64,000 nucleotides of DNA from JBBQYD01 sp942493075 (lineage in GTDB: Bacteria > Verrucomicrobiota > Verrucomicrobiia > Limisphaerales > UBA8199), in contig OW818681.1 of NCBI GenBank assembly GCA_942493075.1, positions 6,386,001-6,450,000 of the forward strand, in the 5' to 3' direction. Positions 39,601 to 49,100 of the stretch are shown here, in pieces. Made by a program: the position numbers and the translations under genes. The number at the start of each line of letters is the position of its first letter. Position 1 is the first letter of the stretch. A model generated the notes under the pieces. It worked only from the letters and a program-made list of their open reading frames with translations, was not told the DNA's origin and ran no database searches.

Positions 39601-42600
39601 CAACGTAGCACGACTGATTGGTGGCGAGACGCCTGGGCCTGGCAACATTGAATTGGTCGAGTCCAATTACAACGTGGATAATCCGATCAAGGTGGGGGAG
39701 GAAAACGTGCTGTTCCTTAAGATGACCCGGTTGAATGGGAGCTTGGGTGAGGCCACGGTTACCGCTCGGCCATATCCACTGGGGGAGGGCGTCGGAAACG
39801 CTCAACCCGGAGTGGATTATGAAGACGTAAGCAGCTTTCCCACTTGGGAAACCATGTGGCAACTCTCCTGGCAGGTGAGTGAGGGGACTTACGGCCAGAA
39901 CAACGGCGCGACTCCCTGGGCGGGCGGGACATACAACTACACTGCGAATGATCTCGAATTGAGGGCTGTTTATAACAGCGCCCGGGGCAATCGCGCGCTC
40001 GGCATGCGCCTGAGCGACCCTCGCAGCTACCTGGAGTTGGGCGGCGAACCAATTCCCCTTGGCGTGGCCTTAGGCCGCAAACAAGCGGAAGTCCTGATTG
40101 TGGATAATGCTCGCGATAACGGCACGCTCAGTTTCTCGGCTGCCAATTTCCTGGTGAACGAAGGCACGAATGCCTACATCACGGTAACGCGGACAGGCGG
40201 GAGCGACGACCGAGTGATGGTCCGGTATGCGACAGAGAATCTTGGTGCTACGAATGGGCTGCACTACACGGGCGTGACGAACTGGCTCGTGTTCAACGCT
40301 GGTGTGACCAGCCAGGTCTTTACCGTAGCGACCCTATCACGCTCTGCAGTGGAGAAGAACCAAACCGTGAAGCTTCGTCTTAGTGATCCCGCGGGTGGTG
40401 CTCTTCTCGGTTTGACGAACGCCATTTTAACCATCGTGGATAAGAACGTGGCGGGTGGGTACGTGGAATTCACCTCTGCTACATACACAACAAATGAGAG
40501 TGCTGGCGTCGCGCAGGTTGCGGTGCGCCGTTTGGGCAGCAGTCTGGGCATCCTTTCAGCCAAGTTAAGCACCGTAGACTCCAATGCAGTCAGCGGCGTC
40601 AATTACGCTCCCCTCACCACGAACCTGGTGTGGAACAGCGGAGATGCTAAACCTAAGCTGATCAGCATTCCGATCTTCAGGGACGGACTCTATCAGGACA
40701 CAAACTTCCTGAATCTGGTGCTTAAACTTACTGAGCCCAAGCTCAATTCTACTGCCAGCCCGGCGTCATTGGGCGTCATCAAAGAGGCTGTGCTGACGCT
40801 GGTTAATGAGGACTACCGGGGCACACTCGGTTTCAACCTAACGGACTACGCCGCGAACGAAAACGGGGGGGCGGCAACTATCGTGGTCAACCGCACTGGT
40901 GGTAGCGCAGAGGCGCTTTCAGTCAATTACGCGGCTAACTCGCTGACCGCTTTTGACGGGCTCGATTTTGTGGCCACCAGCGGGACGCTCTTCTTCGCGC
41001 CCGGTGAGGTCAGCAAGTCCTTCGACATTCAGATCCTGGATAATCAGATCGAGGACGTGGAACGGGCGATAGGTTTGTCCCTTAGCGGCGCCAATCCCGC
41101 TGACGTTCTGGGAACGGCTGCTGCTGTGGTGCACCTGCTGGACGATGAAACAGTCAGTCAGCCGCCAGGGTTTGTGGATACGGAAGTCGATCCCTTGCTG
41201 GGTGTGGAAGGCAATGTATTCACCATGGCACGCCAACCCGATGGACGGTATCTAATCGGCGGTGAGTTTGTACGCGTAAACGATATGCCGCGTAATCGTA
41301 TCGCCCGGATCAACGAGGACGGTTCGTTGGATGAGACTTTCTCATCCACGGCTGCCACTGCGGGCGCGAACGATTCAGTGTTAACGATGATCAGTCAAAC
41401 GGATGGTCGTGTGCTGATCGGCGGTCAGTTCAGCTTTGTCAATGGCACAGCCCGCAACTACTTGGCCCGTTTAATGGCCAACGGCATCGTCGACAGCAGC
41501 TTTAATCCCGGCGCGGGTCCTGAGGGCACGGTGCTGGCCTTGGCTGAAACATTCGTGGACGGCACTCGCCGAATCCTGGTAGGCGGTGCCTTTGCCACTT
41601 ATAATGGCTTGGCCCGCAACTTCCTGGTACGCCTTACTGATGCCGGCACGATTGATCCGAGCTTTAATTCCAGCCTGGCGCCGAACGGCCCTGTTCACTG
41701 CATCCTCGTGGATACGGAAGGCAGGATACTGATTGGCGGCGATTTTGATGCGGTCAGTGACGTACAACGCAAGGGGATCGCCCGGATATTGCCCAATGGT
41801 CTGCTCGATAACAGCTTTGACCCCGGCGAAGGTGGCAATGGCTCTGTGCGAGCTCTGGCGCTGCAAGCTGATGGGAAGATTCTGGCAGGTGGGTTGTTCA
41901 CTCAAATGGGTGGAGTGCCCGCTTCCTATATTGCACGGCTGGAAGCCAACGGCCATGTGGACGGGACTTTTAATACGGGCGTTGGCGCGGATGACGCGGT
42001 TACCTCGATCGTGGTTCAACCCGATGGCCGCATTTTGATTGGTGGCCAATTCAAGACATTCAACGCAGTAACCCGGCACAGCTTTGCACGGCTTGATGCT
42101 GACGGCAGCGTGGATACCACGATTAACCTGGGAACGGGTGCAAACAGTTTCGTCTCAGCCATTGTGCTGCAGCCTGACCGGCGGATGTGGCTGGGCGGCG
42201 GTTTCACGGAATGGGACGGCCAACCGGCCAGTCACCTGGTGCGCATCTACGGCGGCTCGATTGCTGGTCCTGGCTCGCTGGAATTTGACGCGGCTGACTA
42301 CTTTGTCGGGGAGGGCGACACGAATGTCACCCTGACCGTACGGCGCCGCGGTGGCACGAGCGGGAGCATTTCCGTAACGCTGGCAACTGCTGACGGTTCA
42401 GCTATAAGCGGGAAGAATTATACGGGCAGCACCACGACTCTCGTGTTCCCGGCTGGAGAAACGATGGAGCAAGTTGTCATTCCAGTGATGCGTGACTACG
42501 AGATCACTCCGGATCTGGAGGCTTTCGTGAGTCTGGAGAACCCGCAGCCGCAAGATGGACCGACCCTTGGCAATCAACCTACGGCCACGCTGCGCATCAT

Positions 42601-45600
42601 AAACGAGGACAGTGCTATTACCTTCTCCTCGGCGACCTACCTGCGCAATGAAAACGCGCCGGAAAAATCTGCCACGATAACCTTGGTGCGCGCGGGCAGC
42701 ACCCAGGGAACTTCGACCGTGGACTTCCTGACCAGCACCAACGGCACGGCTGTTAGCGGCACGAATTACTGGCCAGTTTATCGAACCATTACCTTCCGGC
42801 CAGGGGAAAGCAATGCCACGGTCCAAGTGCCCCTTATTTATGATCCAACCTCGCCCGGCAACCTGACTGTGACCATGGAACTGACCAACGCGGTCAATGC
42901 CCTCCTGTTCAGCCCGGCAGCGGCCATACTCACCATCCTGGATGTGGATAAGATGCCAGGCGAGTTCCTCCTGTCGCAGACCAACTACGTGGTGAGCGAG
43001 AGCTCTGGCTCCGCCCTGGTGACGGTGGTGCGCACAAACGGTCGTTCCGGAACGGTTACCGTGAACTTCAACACCATCCCGGGCAGCGCCCAGGCTGGCG
43101 TTAAGTACGTCGGCACCAATGGCGTGCTGGTCTTTGGTGAGAATGAAACCGTGAAGAGCTTTGCCGTTCCGTTGGTCCAGAATACCCTGGTGGATGGGCA
43201 CCTGACCTTCAGCATCCTGCTCTCTAATCCAACTGGCGGCGCCGGTTTTGACGGTCCCCAAAGTGCTCTGGTGACGATTATGGATGACGATCTTGGCGTC
43301 GGCTTCGCCAGCCCCGTGTTCCTTGCGGCAGAGGACTCGGGTAGCGCCACTTTGAGCCTCACACGCATTGGCACAAATGGCGTAACCACCGTCCAGTACT
43401 ACACGACCAACGCCACAGCGTTCGCGGGGACAAATTACGTGGCCGAATCCGGCACGATCACCTTCACAAATGGTGAGTCGCTCAAGCTCATGTCGATCGA
43501 TCTCATGCACGATCCGCGTGTGAGCGGCGACGTCTCATTTAACGTGGTGCTCTTCAACCCCAGCGCTCCCGCCCAGCTCTATAACCCCAGTATCGCGGCA
43601 GTTGTGGTGCTGGACAGTGACCCGGGCCTGGCATTCACAAATGCAGTGTTCGGTGTGCGCAAGAGCGACACCAATGTGCTGATCTCGGTGCTGCGGACCA
43701 ACGCGAACACGGGCAACGTCACTGTGCGTTACGCCACTACCAATCTCTCGGCTCTCGCGGGTGTGGATTACACTCCAGTTAGCGGGTTGCTCACCTTCAG
43801 CAATGGCATCGCCCTGCAATCCTTCACGGTCCCGATCATTAACAACCGGCTGCTGCAGGAGGACTTGGATTTTGGTGTGCGCCTGTTCAACCCCACCGAT
43901 GGCGCGCAGTTGATTGATCCGAGCTTTGCCCGCGTCATCATTACCAACGACATCTCTGGATTCTCCTTCTCCAGCCCAGTTTACACGGTGCGTGAGAACG
44001 GGGTGAGCCGTGAGGTCACCGTGCGCCGTAACGGCTTCCTCGAGAACACAGTGGTTGTGGATTACACCACGCGAGACTTCGATAACGCTGAGGCTCGACC
44101 GGAGGCAGCTCGCGCCGGCGTCAACTATGTGGCTACCAGCGGCACTTTCATCTTCACGAATGGCGAGACGGTGAAAACCTTCGAGGTGCCGATTACCGAT
44201 AATAGCAAGCTGGAGGGCAATAAATCCTTCATGGTCGGCTTGACGCCCCGTCAGGGCAACGCTGTGGCTGTCGATCCAAGCGCCGCCACTATCACGATCA
44301 TTGAAAACGACGGCAGCCTGATCGTCCCAGCGGGTGCTGTGCTCTCGTGGGAAAGTGGTCCCGTCAACGGCATGATCGACACCAATGAGACGGTGACGAT
44401 GCTCTTCGGTCTGCGGAACGCGTCCGGAACAAATACGATGAACCTGAGCGCCTCGCTGCTCGCCACAAATGGCGTGGTGAACCCGAGCGGCCCGAGGACC
44501 TATGGCGTATTGCTGACTAATGGAGCCTCAGCGCATCAGCCCTTTACCTTTACGGCAAGTGCTACGAACGGTCAGACGATCCGCGCCTTCTTGCGCGTGG
44601 TGGATGGGGACTTCACTAGCCAGGTGACATTCGACCTGGCCGTTGGACGCACGATAACGGTCTACTCCAATGCTGCTGCGATCGTTATCAACGACAAGAC
44701 AAACGCATCGCCTTATCCTTCACCGATCACGGTCAGTGGCCTGCAGGGCGCTATCACCAAAGCAACGGTGACGCTAACCAACCTGTATCACTCAGCGCCT
44801 AAGGATATCAGCGTGCTGCTTGTGGCGCCAACCGGCCAGAAGACCTATCTCATGTCCAAGACCGGTGGAACCAGCGCCCTCAAGCGGGTGAGCCTCACCT
44901 TCGATGATGCCGCCCCAACGAGTTTGACGACGGCCCAGATCACCTCGGGAGCGTATAAGCCCACAGCGCTCGCGCTGGCCTCGCCTCCATTCCCAGTCCC
45001 GGCTCCTCCCGGCCCGTACGCGACCAATCTGGCTGTGTTCAACGGCCTCAACCCGAACGGCACATGGTCGTTGTATGTGTATGACGACACCCAGTTGGAC
45101 TACGGCATTATTTCTAACGGCTGGGTGCTTAATCTGACAACCTCCGGCCCGATCCCCGATTCCGCGGACCTGGGTATCTCGATTCTCGCATCCGAGAATA
45201 GCGTGGTTGCGACTAGTAACCTGGTTTACACGCTCTCAGTTACCAACTTCGGTCCGAGCACCGCGAGCAATGTATTCGTGACGAATACCCTTCCAGTTGG
45301 CGGCGTGCTCACGGGTAGCACCGCCTCCATCGGAACGGTTTCGGTTGTGAGCAATCTGGTGGTTTGGAATCTCGGGACGCTCCGGATGAACGACTACGCC
45401 AAAGCTGACCTGGTCGTCCGGCACAACACCGTGGGGACCGTGTTGAACTCGGCGGAGGTTACAGCCATTACCGTGGATCACAACCCGGCCAACAGCTATG
45501 CAGAGGTTCGCATGGCGGTGACATCGCCTCGCGCTGACCTGGCCGTGGGACTAACAGCACAGCCGAGCCCAGTGATGCTAGGCGGGAACATTACCTATAA

Positions 45601-46123
45601 CATCAGCATCACCAATCTCGGCCCGGCAAGCGCCGCCACCCTCTCGGTGACACATGAGCTAACGGCGGGTGTCATTCCAATCTCGGCTTCGCCTGAGGGA
45701 TATGTGGTGACCAGCAGCGGCGGCGTTTACAGCGTGAGCTTTGCCAACCTCGGCTTGCTGCCTAGCGATGCAGTGACGAACCTGGTGATCATTGCCAAGC
45801 CAACTGTTGCGGGCACGGTCACGGGCATCACTCGGGTCAGTTCGATAACCATCGACCCGTTGAAGGGAAATAACACGGCAGCCGCGAAGACCATCGTCGA
45901 GCCGCTGTCCATCGGCGTCACACGAGTTGGCAGTGGCCTGCTGCTCTACTGGAGCGCCAATGCCGCGAACTACAACTTGGAATATTCGGATAGCCTGGCA
46001 CCGGGCGCGACTTGGACTGCAGTGCCCGCCGCACAAATCAGCCAGGCGAGCGAATGGCGCTCCTTCCGAGTGGAATCGACTGCTGTTGGCAGCCGGTACT
46101 ACCGCCTGAAGCCTCAACCTTAA
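36653..46123 (+). CDS. Giant secreted Calx-beta / delta-60 propeller / P-domain / DUF11 protein
   Basis: 3156 residues. Signal peptide (1-35); a PPC-like domain (about 45-190, VNDNFADATEIFG); two diverged Calx-beta-like domains; seven delta-60 repeats (about 626-992, pattern IxGxFxxxxxxxRxxxARLxxDGxxDxxF); four Calx-beta domains (about 995-1500); seven more delta-60 repeats (about 1520-1869); six Calx-beta domains (about 1875-2555); a CARDB-like domain; a proprotein-convertase-type P domain (about 2667-2832); two DUF11 domains; and a C-terminal module ending SRYYRLKPQP. Seven repeats per block suggests two seven-bladed propellers. Calx-beta domains bind calcium. Likely a surface adhesin or matrix protein. 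ATG 36653 precedes the signal sequence; no catalytic motif is visible. Confidence 0.88.
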   Translation: MRRIQSLTFATVRRVMTLAALVSGLLLPELSALSQEPPPAPVNDNFADATEIFGSPGTLTGDNTGATEEAFELDTNGVVTLQGVPVGGTVWYKWTAPESGDFQFDTTGSIVPMALGVAQEDPLTTVKWVTNNSSFVSPIQSSLNVTVESNEVYYVALGGTQFVPVITSVTNDGTNIVLTTNMVVTLGTYQLNWRRTSGYPGLGDFSFSSPVYSVSDFDNGSYPHVWMEPTRLPTATIVRKGGSSGVVHIRYNVTNDWYYNRVTLNVFGTNITTADGSNTLVAGYTNYVRVIDQEHMVHGQRVRGQRPTVTGTFTNFVGGTLEFGDLVPPFTIVTDELTYTNNDQIYTVFSDSSDVDEVVPSAEPFIDYFPVIGGEVIFSNYQMSAGIEVPVQARYSFLEPMLNPLIKVEIVSIEADPLESFELAPPTVSQVSSLINVHRSLVLPAMGVPGTNVFNFERSNERIKEGSKGVGYARVHVMRVTVDPSASTTVNYRIDYSYPYERYNNFFTVFPGSEYATPENPTIKYGPVNDFTTVEGTLTFGKDNFDQYIDIPIVDDGLTEFNEDILLQLWLPDGTTDRWLGYVNTCVLTIDFDEQPAGAVDRQHNMDNDPTTDPPYNPNPGANSTVYSVVALEDGSSLIAGDFTAYNAAPRNRVARLRADGQLDLGFDPGDGADAFVSTMKADSEGRILIAGAFSSYNRTTRNGIARLQSSGALDMSFDPGVGANGSVWAMAFAPDDSIYIAGSFDTVNATNRNYIARLKADGSLDSSFDPGAGPNGPIYALAVTPEGKVYIGGQFTHVGGVDRSCIARLNEDGSLDMTFNPRSAVQGPLPTVFTLAIDSSKLMIGGSFTSVYGVARNNLARLNADGSIDLSFNPGSGTDDIVYTISRLDDGKFLIGGSFTDYNETRRVGLARTYSNGILDTSFMDSSYNQYAGVPTIFYNQMIEPRCFVFSTSVQADGKVVIGGNFDRVGGGIWRDDIRVRRNVARLIGGETPGPGNIELVESNYNVDNPIKVGEENVLFLKMTRLNGSLGEATVTARPYPLGEGVGNAQPGVDYEDVSSFPTWETMWQLSWQVSEGTYGQNNGATPWAGGTYNYTANDLELRAVYNSARGNRALGMRLSDPRSYLELGGEPIPLGVALGRKQAEVLIVDNARDNGTLSFSAANFLVNEGTNAYITVTRTGGSDDRVMVRYATENLGATNGLHYTGVTNWLVFNAGVTSQVFTVATLSRSAVEKNQTVKLRLSDPAGGALLGLTNAILTIVDKNVAGGYVEFTSATYTTNESAGVAQVAVRRLGSSLGILSAKLSTVDSNAVSGVNYAPLTTNLVWNSGDAKPKLISIPIFRDGLYQDTNFLNLVLKLTEPKLNSTASPASLGVIKEAVLTLVNEDYRGTLGFNLTDYAANENGGAATIVVNRTGGSAEALSVNYAANSLTAFDGLDFVATSGTLFFAPGEVSKSFDIQILDNQIEDVERAIGLSLSGANPADVLGTAAAVVHLLDDETVSQPPGFVDTEVDPLLGVEGNVFTMARQPDGRYLIGGEFVRVNDMPRNRIARINEDGSLDETFSSTAATAGANDSVLTMISQTDGRVLIGGQFSFVNGTARNYLARLMANGIVDSSFNPGAGPEGTVLALAETFVDGTRRILVGGAFATYNGLARNFLVRLTDAGTIDPSFNSSLAPNGPVHCILVDTEGRILIGGDFDAVSDVQRKGIARILPNGLLDNSFDPGEGGNGSVRALALQADGKILAGGLFTQMGGVPASYIARLEANGHVDGTFNTGVGADDAVTSIVVQPDGRILIGGQFKTFNAVTRHSFARLDADGSVDTTINLGTGANSFVSAIVLQPDRRMWLGGGFTEWDGQPASHLVRIYGGSIAGPGSLEFDAADYFVGEGDTNVTLTVRRRGGTSGSISVTLATADGSAISGKNYTGSTTTLVFPAGETMEQVVIPVMRDYEITPDLEAFVSLENPQPQDGPTLGNQPTATLRIINEDSAITFSSATYLRNENAPEKSATITLVRAGSTQGTSTVDFLTSTNGTAVSGTNYWPVYRTITFRPGESNATVQVPLIYDPTSPGNLTVTMELTNAVNALLFSPAAAILTILDVDKMPGEFLLSQTNYVVSESSGSALVTVVRTNGRSGTVTVNFNTIPGSAQAGVKYVGTNGVLVFGENETVKSFAVPLVQNTLVDGHLTFSILLSNPTGGAGFDGPQSALVTIMDDDLGVGFASPVFLAAEDSGSATLSLTRIGTNGVTTVQYYTTNATAFAGTNYVAESGTITFTNGESLKLMSIDLMHDPRVSGDVSFNVVLFNPSAPAQLYNPSIAAVVVLDSDPGLAFTNAVFGVRKSDTNVLISVLRTNANTGNVTVRYATTNLSALAGVDYTPVSGLLTFSNGIALQSFTVPIINNRLLQEDLDFGVRLFNPTDGAQLIDPSFARVIITNDISGFSFSSPVYTVRENGVSREVTVRRNGFLENTVVVDYTTRDFDNAEARPEAARAGVNYVATSGTFIFTNGETVKTFEVPITDNSKLEGNKSFMVGLTPRQGNAVAVDPSAATITIIENDGSLIVPAGAVLSWESGPVNGMIDTNETVTMLFGLRNASGTNTMNLSASLLATNGVVNPSGPRTYGVLLTNGASAHQPFTFTASATNGQTIRAFLRVVDGDFTSQVTFDLAVGRTITVYSNAAAIVINDKTNASPYPSPITVSGLQGAITKATVTLTNLYHSAPKDISVLLVAPTGQKTYLMSKTGGTSALKRVSLTFDDAAPTSLTTAQITSGAYKPTALALASPPFPVPAPPGPYATNLAVFNGLNPNGTWSLYVYDDTQLDYGIISNGWVLNLTTSGPIPDSADLGISILASENSVVATSNLVYTLSVTNFGPSTASNVFVTNTLPVGGVLTGSTASIGTVSVVSNLVVWNLGTLRMNDYAKADLVVRHNTVGTVLNSAEVTAITVDHNPANSYAEVRMAVTSPRADLAVGLTAQPSPVMLGGNITYNISITNLGPASAATLSVTHELTAGVIPISASPEGYVVTSSGGVYSVSFANLGLLPSDAVTNLVIIAKPTVAGTVTGITRVSSITIDPLKGNNTAAAKTIVEPLSIGVTRVGSGLLLYWSANAANYNLEYSDSLAPGATWTAVPAAQISQASEWRSFRVESTAVGSRYYRLKPQP

Positions 46124-46159
46124 CGGCTCCACGCCAGAACATTTAGAAGAACATCGGTT

Positions 46160-49100
46160 ATGAAACTCGCATTGCAATGGTCCAAGAGCCTTGTTGGCCG
46201 GGCGGTTCGGTTGGTCGCTAAACCCGCCTCCCTCCTGGCCGTGCTGGCTCTGGGCCTAACCTCCACCCTGGCAGCTCCGTTCGATAAGGAGTTCCAGTTC
46301 ACTCAACCCGACGGCACCGTCCTAAGCGTTCACGGCAAAGGCGACGAGTTTTCCGCCGTGTTTGAAGTGGGCGGGGGCTATACGGTCGTTTTTGACAAAG
46401 AGCAGAAAGCCTATTGCTATGCCGTTGTGGGAGCCGATGGCCGCCTTGAATCAACCGGAGTGCAGGCGCACACAGCGGCGCCAGCAGCTCTTGGGCTTGT
46501 TCCTCACCTGCGAATGACACGTGAGGCTCGGAAAGCCGAAGTGGTTGCACGCTATCTGGAGTGGGAGCAGAACATGCAGGTCAACCCGCAGTGGGAAACT
46601 CTCAAAGTAAACCGTCGCACCTATCAGCAGGCGCTGAAGAACGGCGTGCAGGCTGCCCCTCCCGATTCCCCCACGGTGGGCACAAAGGTCGGGCTGACCC
46701 TGCTCGTCGATTTCAGCGATGATCCGGCCACCATTCCCCAGGCGGATGTTGTCGGCTACCTCAACGGTGACAACTACAGCGGTTACGGAAATAACGGCTC
46801 GGTCAAGCAGTACTTCTTGGATGTGTCCAATGGAAAGCTGCTCTACACCAATGTTGTAACCATTTACATCACCGCGCCCCAGCCTAAGACCACGTATAAC
46901 GATGTCACTCAAGATGCGGGTCTCATGGGTAACAACCTGGTAAAAGATGTGCTGGATACGATGAAGCATTTGCCAGATTACGAGAGCACGATTTTGCCCA
47001 CGTTCGAGGCCTTGACCGTTGACAATAACAACTACGTCATAGCCTGCAACGTGTTCTTCGCGGGCGCGAACAGCGGTGTGTGGGCCATGGGTTTGTGGCC
47101 TCATTCGAGTGCCTTGGCTTATGTCGGTCCGCAGGATCTCTCAACTGGAGGGAAGAAAGTTTTTCGTTACCAGATTACCGATATCGGAAACCGGCTTGCC
47201 ATCGGTACCTTCGCTCACGAAAACGGTCACATGCTTTGCGGGTTCCCGGACCTGTATGACTATGACTATGACTCGGTGGGCGGCGCGGGCGCGTTCTGTC
47301 TAATGGGCAGCGGGGGCACCGATCTTAATCCGTCTCAGGTAAGCGCCTATCTCAAGTATGCGGCCGGCTGGGCAACGACCACAGAGCTGACAGCCAGTTC
47401 ATCCTTCCTGGCCACCGTTTCATCCAGAGGCACGAACTTCAACCATTTCTCCCGGTTCGAGAAACCCGGCACACCAACGGAATACTATTTGGTGGAGAAC
47501 AGGCAGAGATCCGGTCGCGACAGCGATCTGCCGGGCTCTGGCCTTGCCATTTGGCACGTGGATGAGCTCGGAGATCGTGATAACCAGAGCCTTGCGTACA
47601 ACTCTGGGCATGCCAATTACGAGTGCACACTGGTCCAGGCGGACAATAACTGGCATTTCCAACGTAACATGAATTACGGCGATGCGGGAGACCTCTGGTA
47701 TGCCGAGAACCCGTCCTCCTCTTATCGCAATGAATTCACCGATGCCACAACCCCGAGCGCACGCTGGTGGGATGGTGCCAATTCGACCATTTTCTTCTCA
47801 GAAATCTCGTCGAACGCCAACAACATGACCTTCCGTGTGGGGCAAGGAGTTTCTCTCAAGATTGCTGGCAACTACATCCTTGATGGAAACGGGAATGGGC
47901 TGATCGACTTCAACGAATGCAGCGAGCTCTTCGTTATTTTGACCAATGCGAGCGGAATAACCGCCAGCAACGTTAGCGCGGTTCTCGCGACAACTACCCC
48001 GGGCGTCATCATTGCCCAGAGTTCTTCCACCTACCCGGACATCGGCGGCCTCGAACTGGGCACCAACCTGTTGGGATTCAAGATCAGCACCACGCCTGGC
48101 TTCAACTGCGGTGGGCAGATCAACTTCAACCTGACGCTTAAAACGGACGCCGCATCGGCTACCAACCGCCTGGTGCTGGAGACCGGTATGCCAGGGACTC
48201 CTGTGCGTTTTGATAGCGCGGGCCCAATCGCAATCCCGGATAACGGCGAGACGAACTCTGCGATCGTGGTCTCCAACCTGGCGTTCGCCGCGAACAAAAT
48301 TGCCGTGAGCCTGCACCTGACCCATGACTATGACGGAGATCTGTTGATTCAACTGATTTCTCCTGAAGGCATCACGAACACATTGAGCCGCTATCGCGGG
48401 GGAAGCGGTGCCAATTACGGCCTCCTCTGTGCCCCGGATAACAATCGCACTATCTTTGATGACCAGGCCGCAGCAAGCATAGTCGCGGGCATTCCCCCAT
48501 TCGTCGGGAGTTTCCGCCCCGAACAACCGCTCAGCGTTTTCAAGGGAAAATCTGGCACCAGTTTGAACGGAACATGGAGACTGCGGGTGGTTGACTCGTC
48601 CCGCATTGATTCGGGTACTCTGCAGTGCTGGTCACTGCATGTCACGCCAACGATCTGCGCTGATGGCCTCGGTGAGTGCCCCGGCGCCGACCTGGCCGTC
48701 GGACTCACAGCTCAGCCCGAGCCGACCACTAGCGGATCAGACATCGTTTATACAATCAACGTGACCAACCGCGGACCGAGCACCGCTAAGAATGTGAGCC
48801 TTAGCCAACTGTTGCCGCCGAGCATGATCTATCGCTCGTCCACCGCCTCACAGGGCGCGGTCTCCGCTGCCGGGAGCGTAGTCACCTGCAACCTCGGTTC
48901 CATGGCCGTCGGGGCGCGTGCCACCATTACTGTGCAGGTCACGACCACCGTGGCCGGCGTGATGGGGTCCTCAGCAACGGTCAACTCCGAGCAAGCTGAT
49001 TTCGAGCTTTCAAACAATACCGCCACCTTTGTTTCGCATGTTAACCCGCCCGCAGCCGACATGGTTGTGGGCATTTCGCCGAGCGCCAGCTCTGTTTCGC

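Noticed and set aside
38530..42260. DNA-level tandem repeat of biological interest
   Set aside because: Repetition is at protein level (delta-60 repeats); codon drift is ordinary.
42398..43510. 370-codon open frame on the minus strand inside the giant Calx-beta gene
   Set aside because: It is the antisense shadow of Calx-beta repeats; no domain, no ribosome site, and the plus-strand domains are unambiguous.
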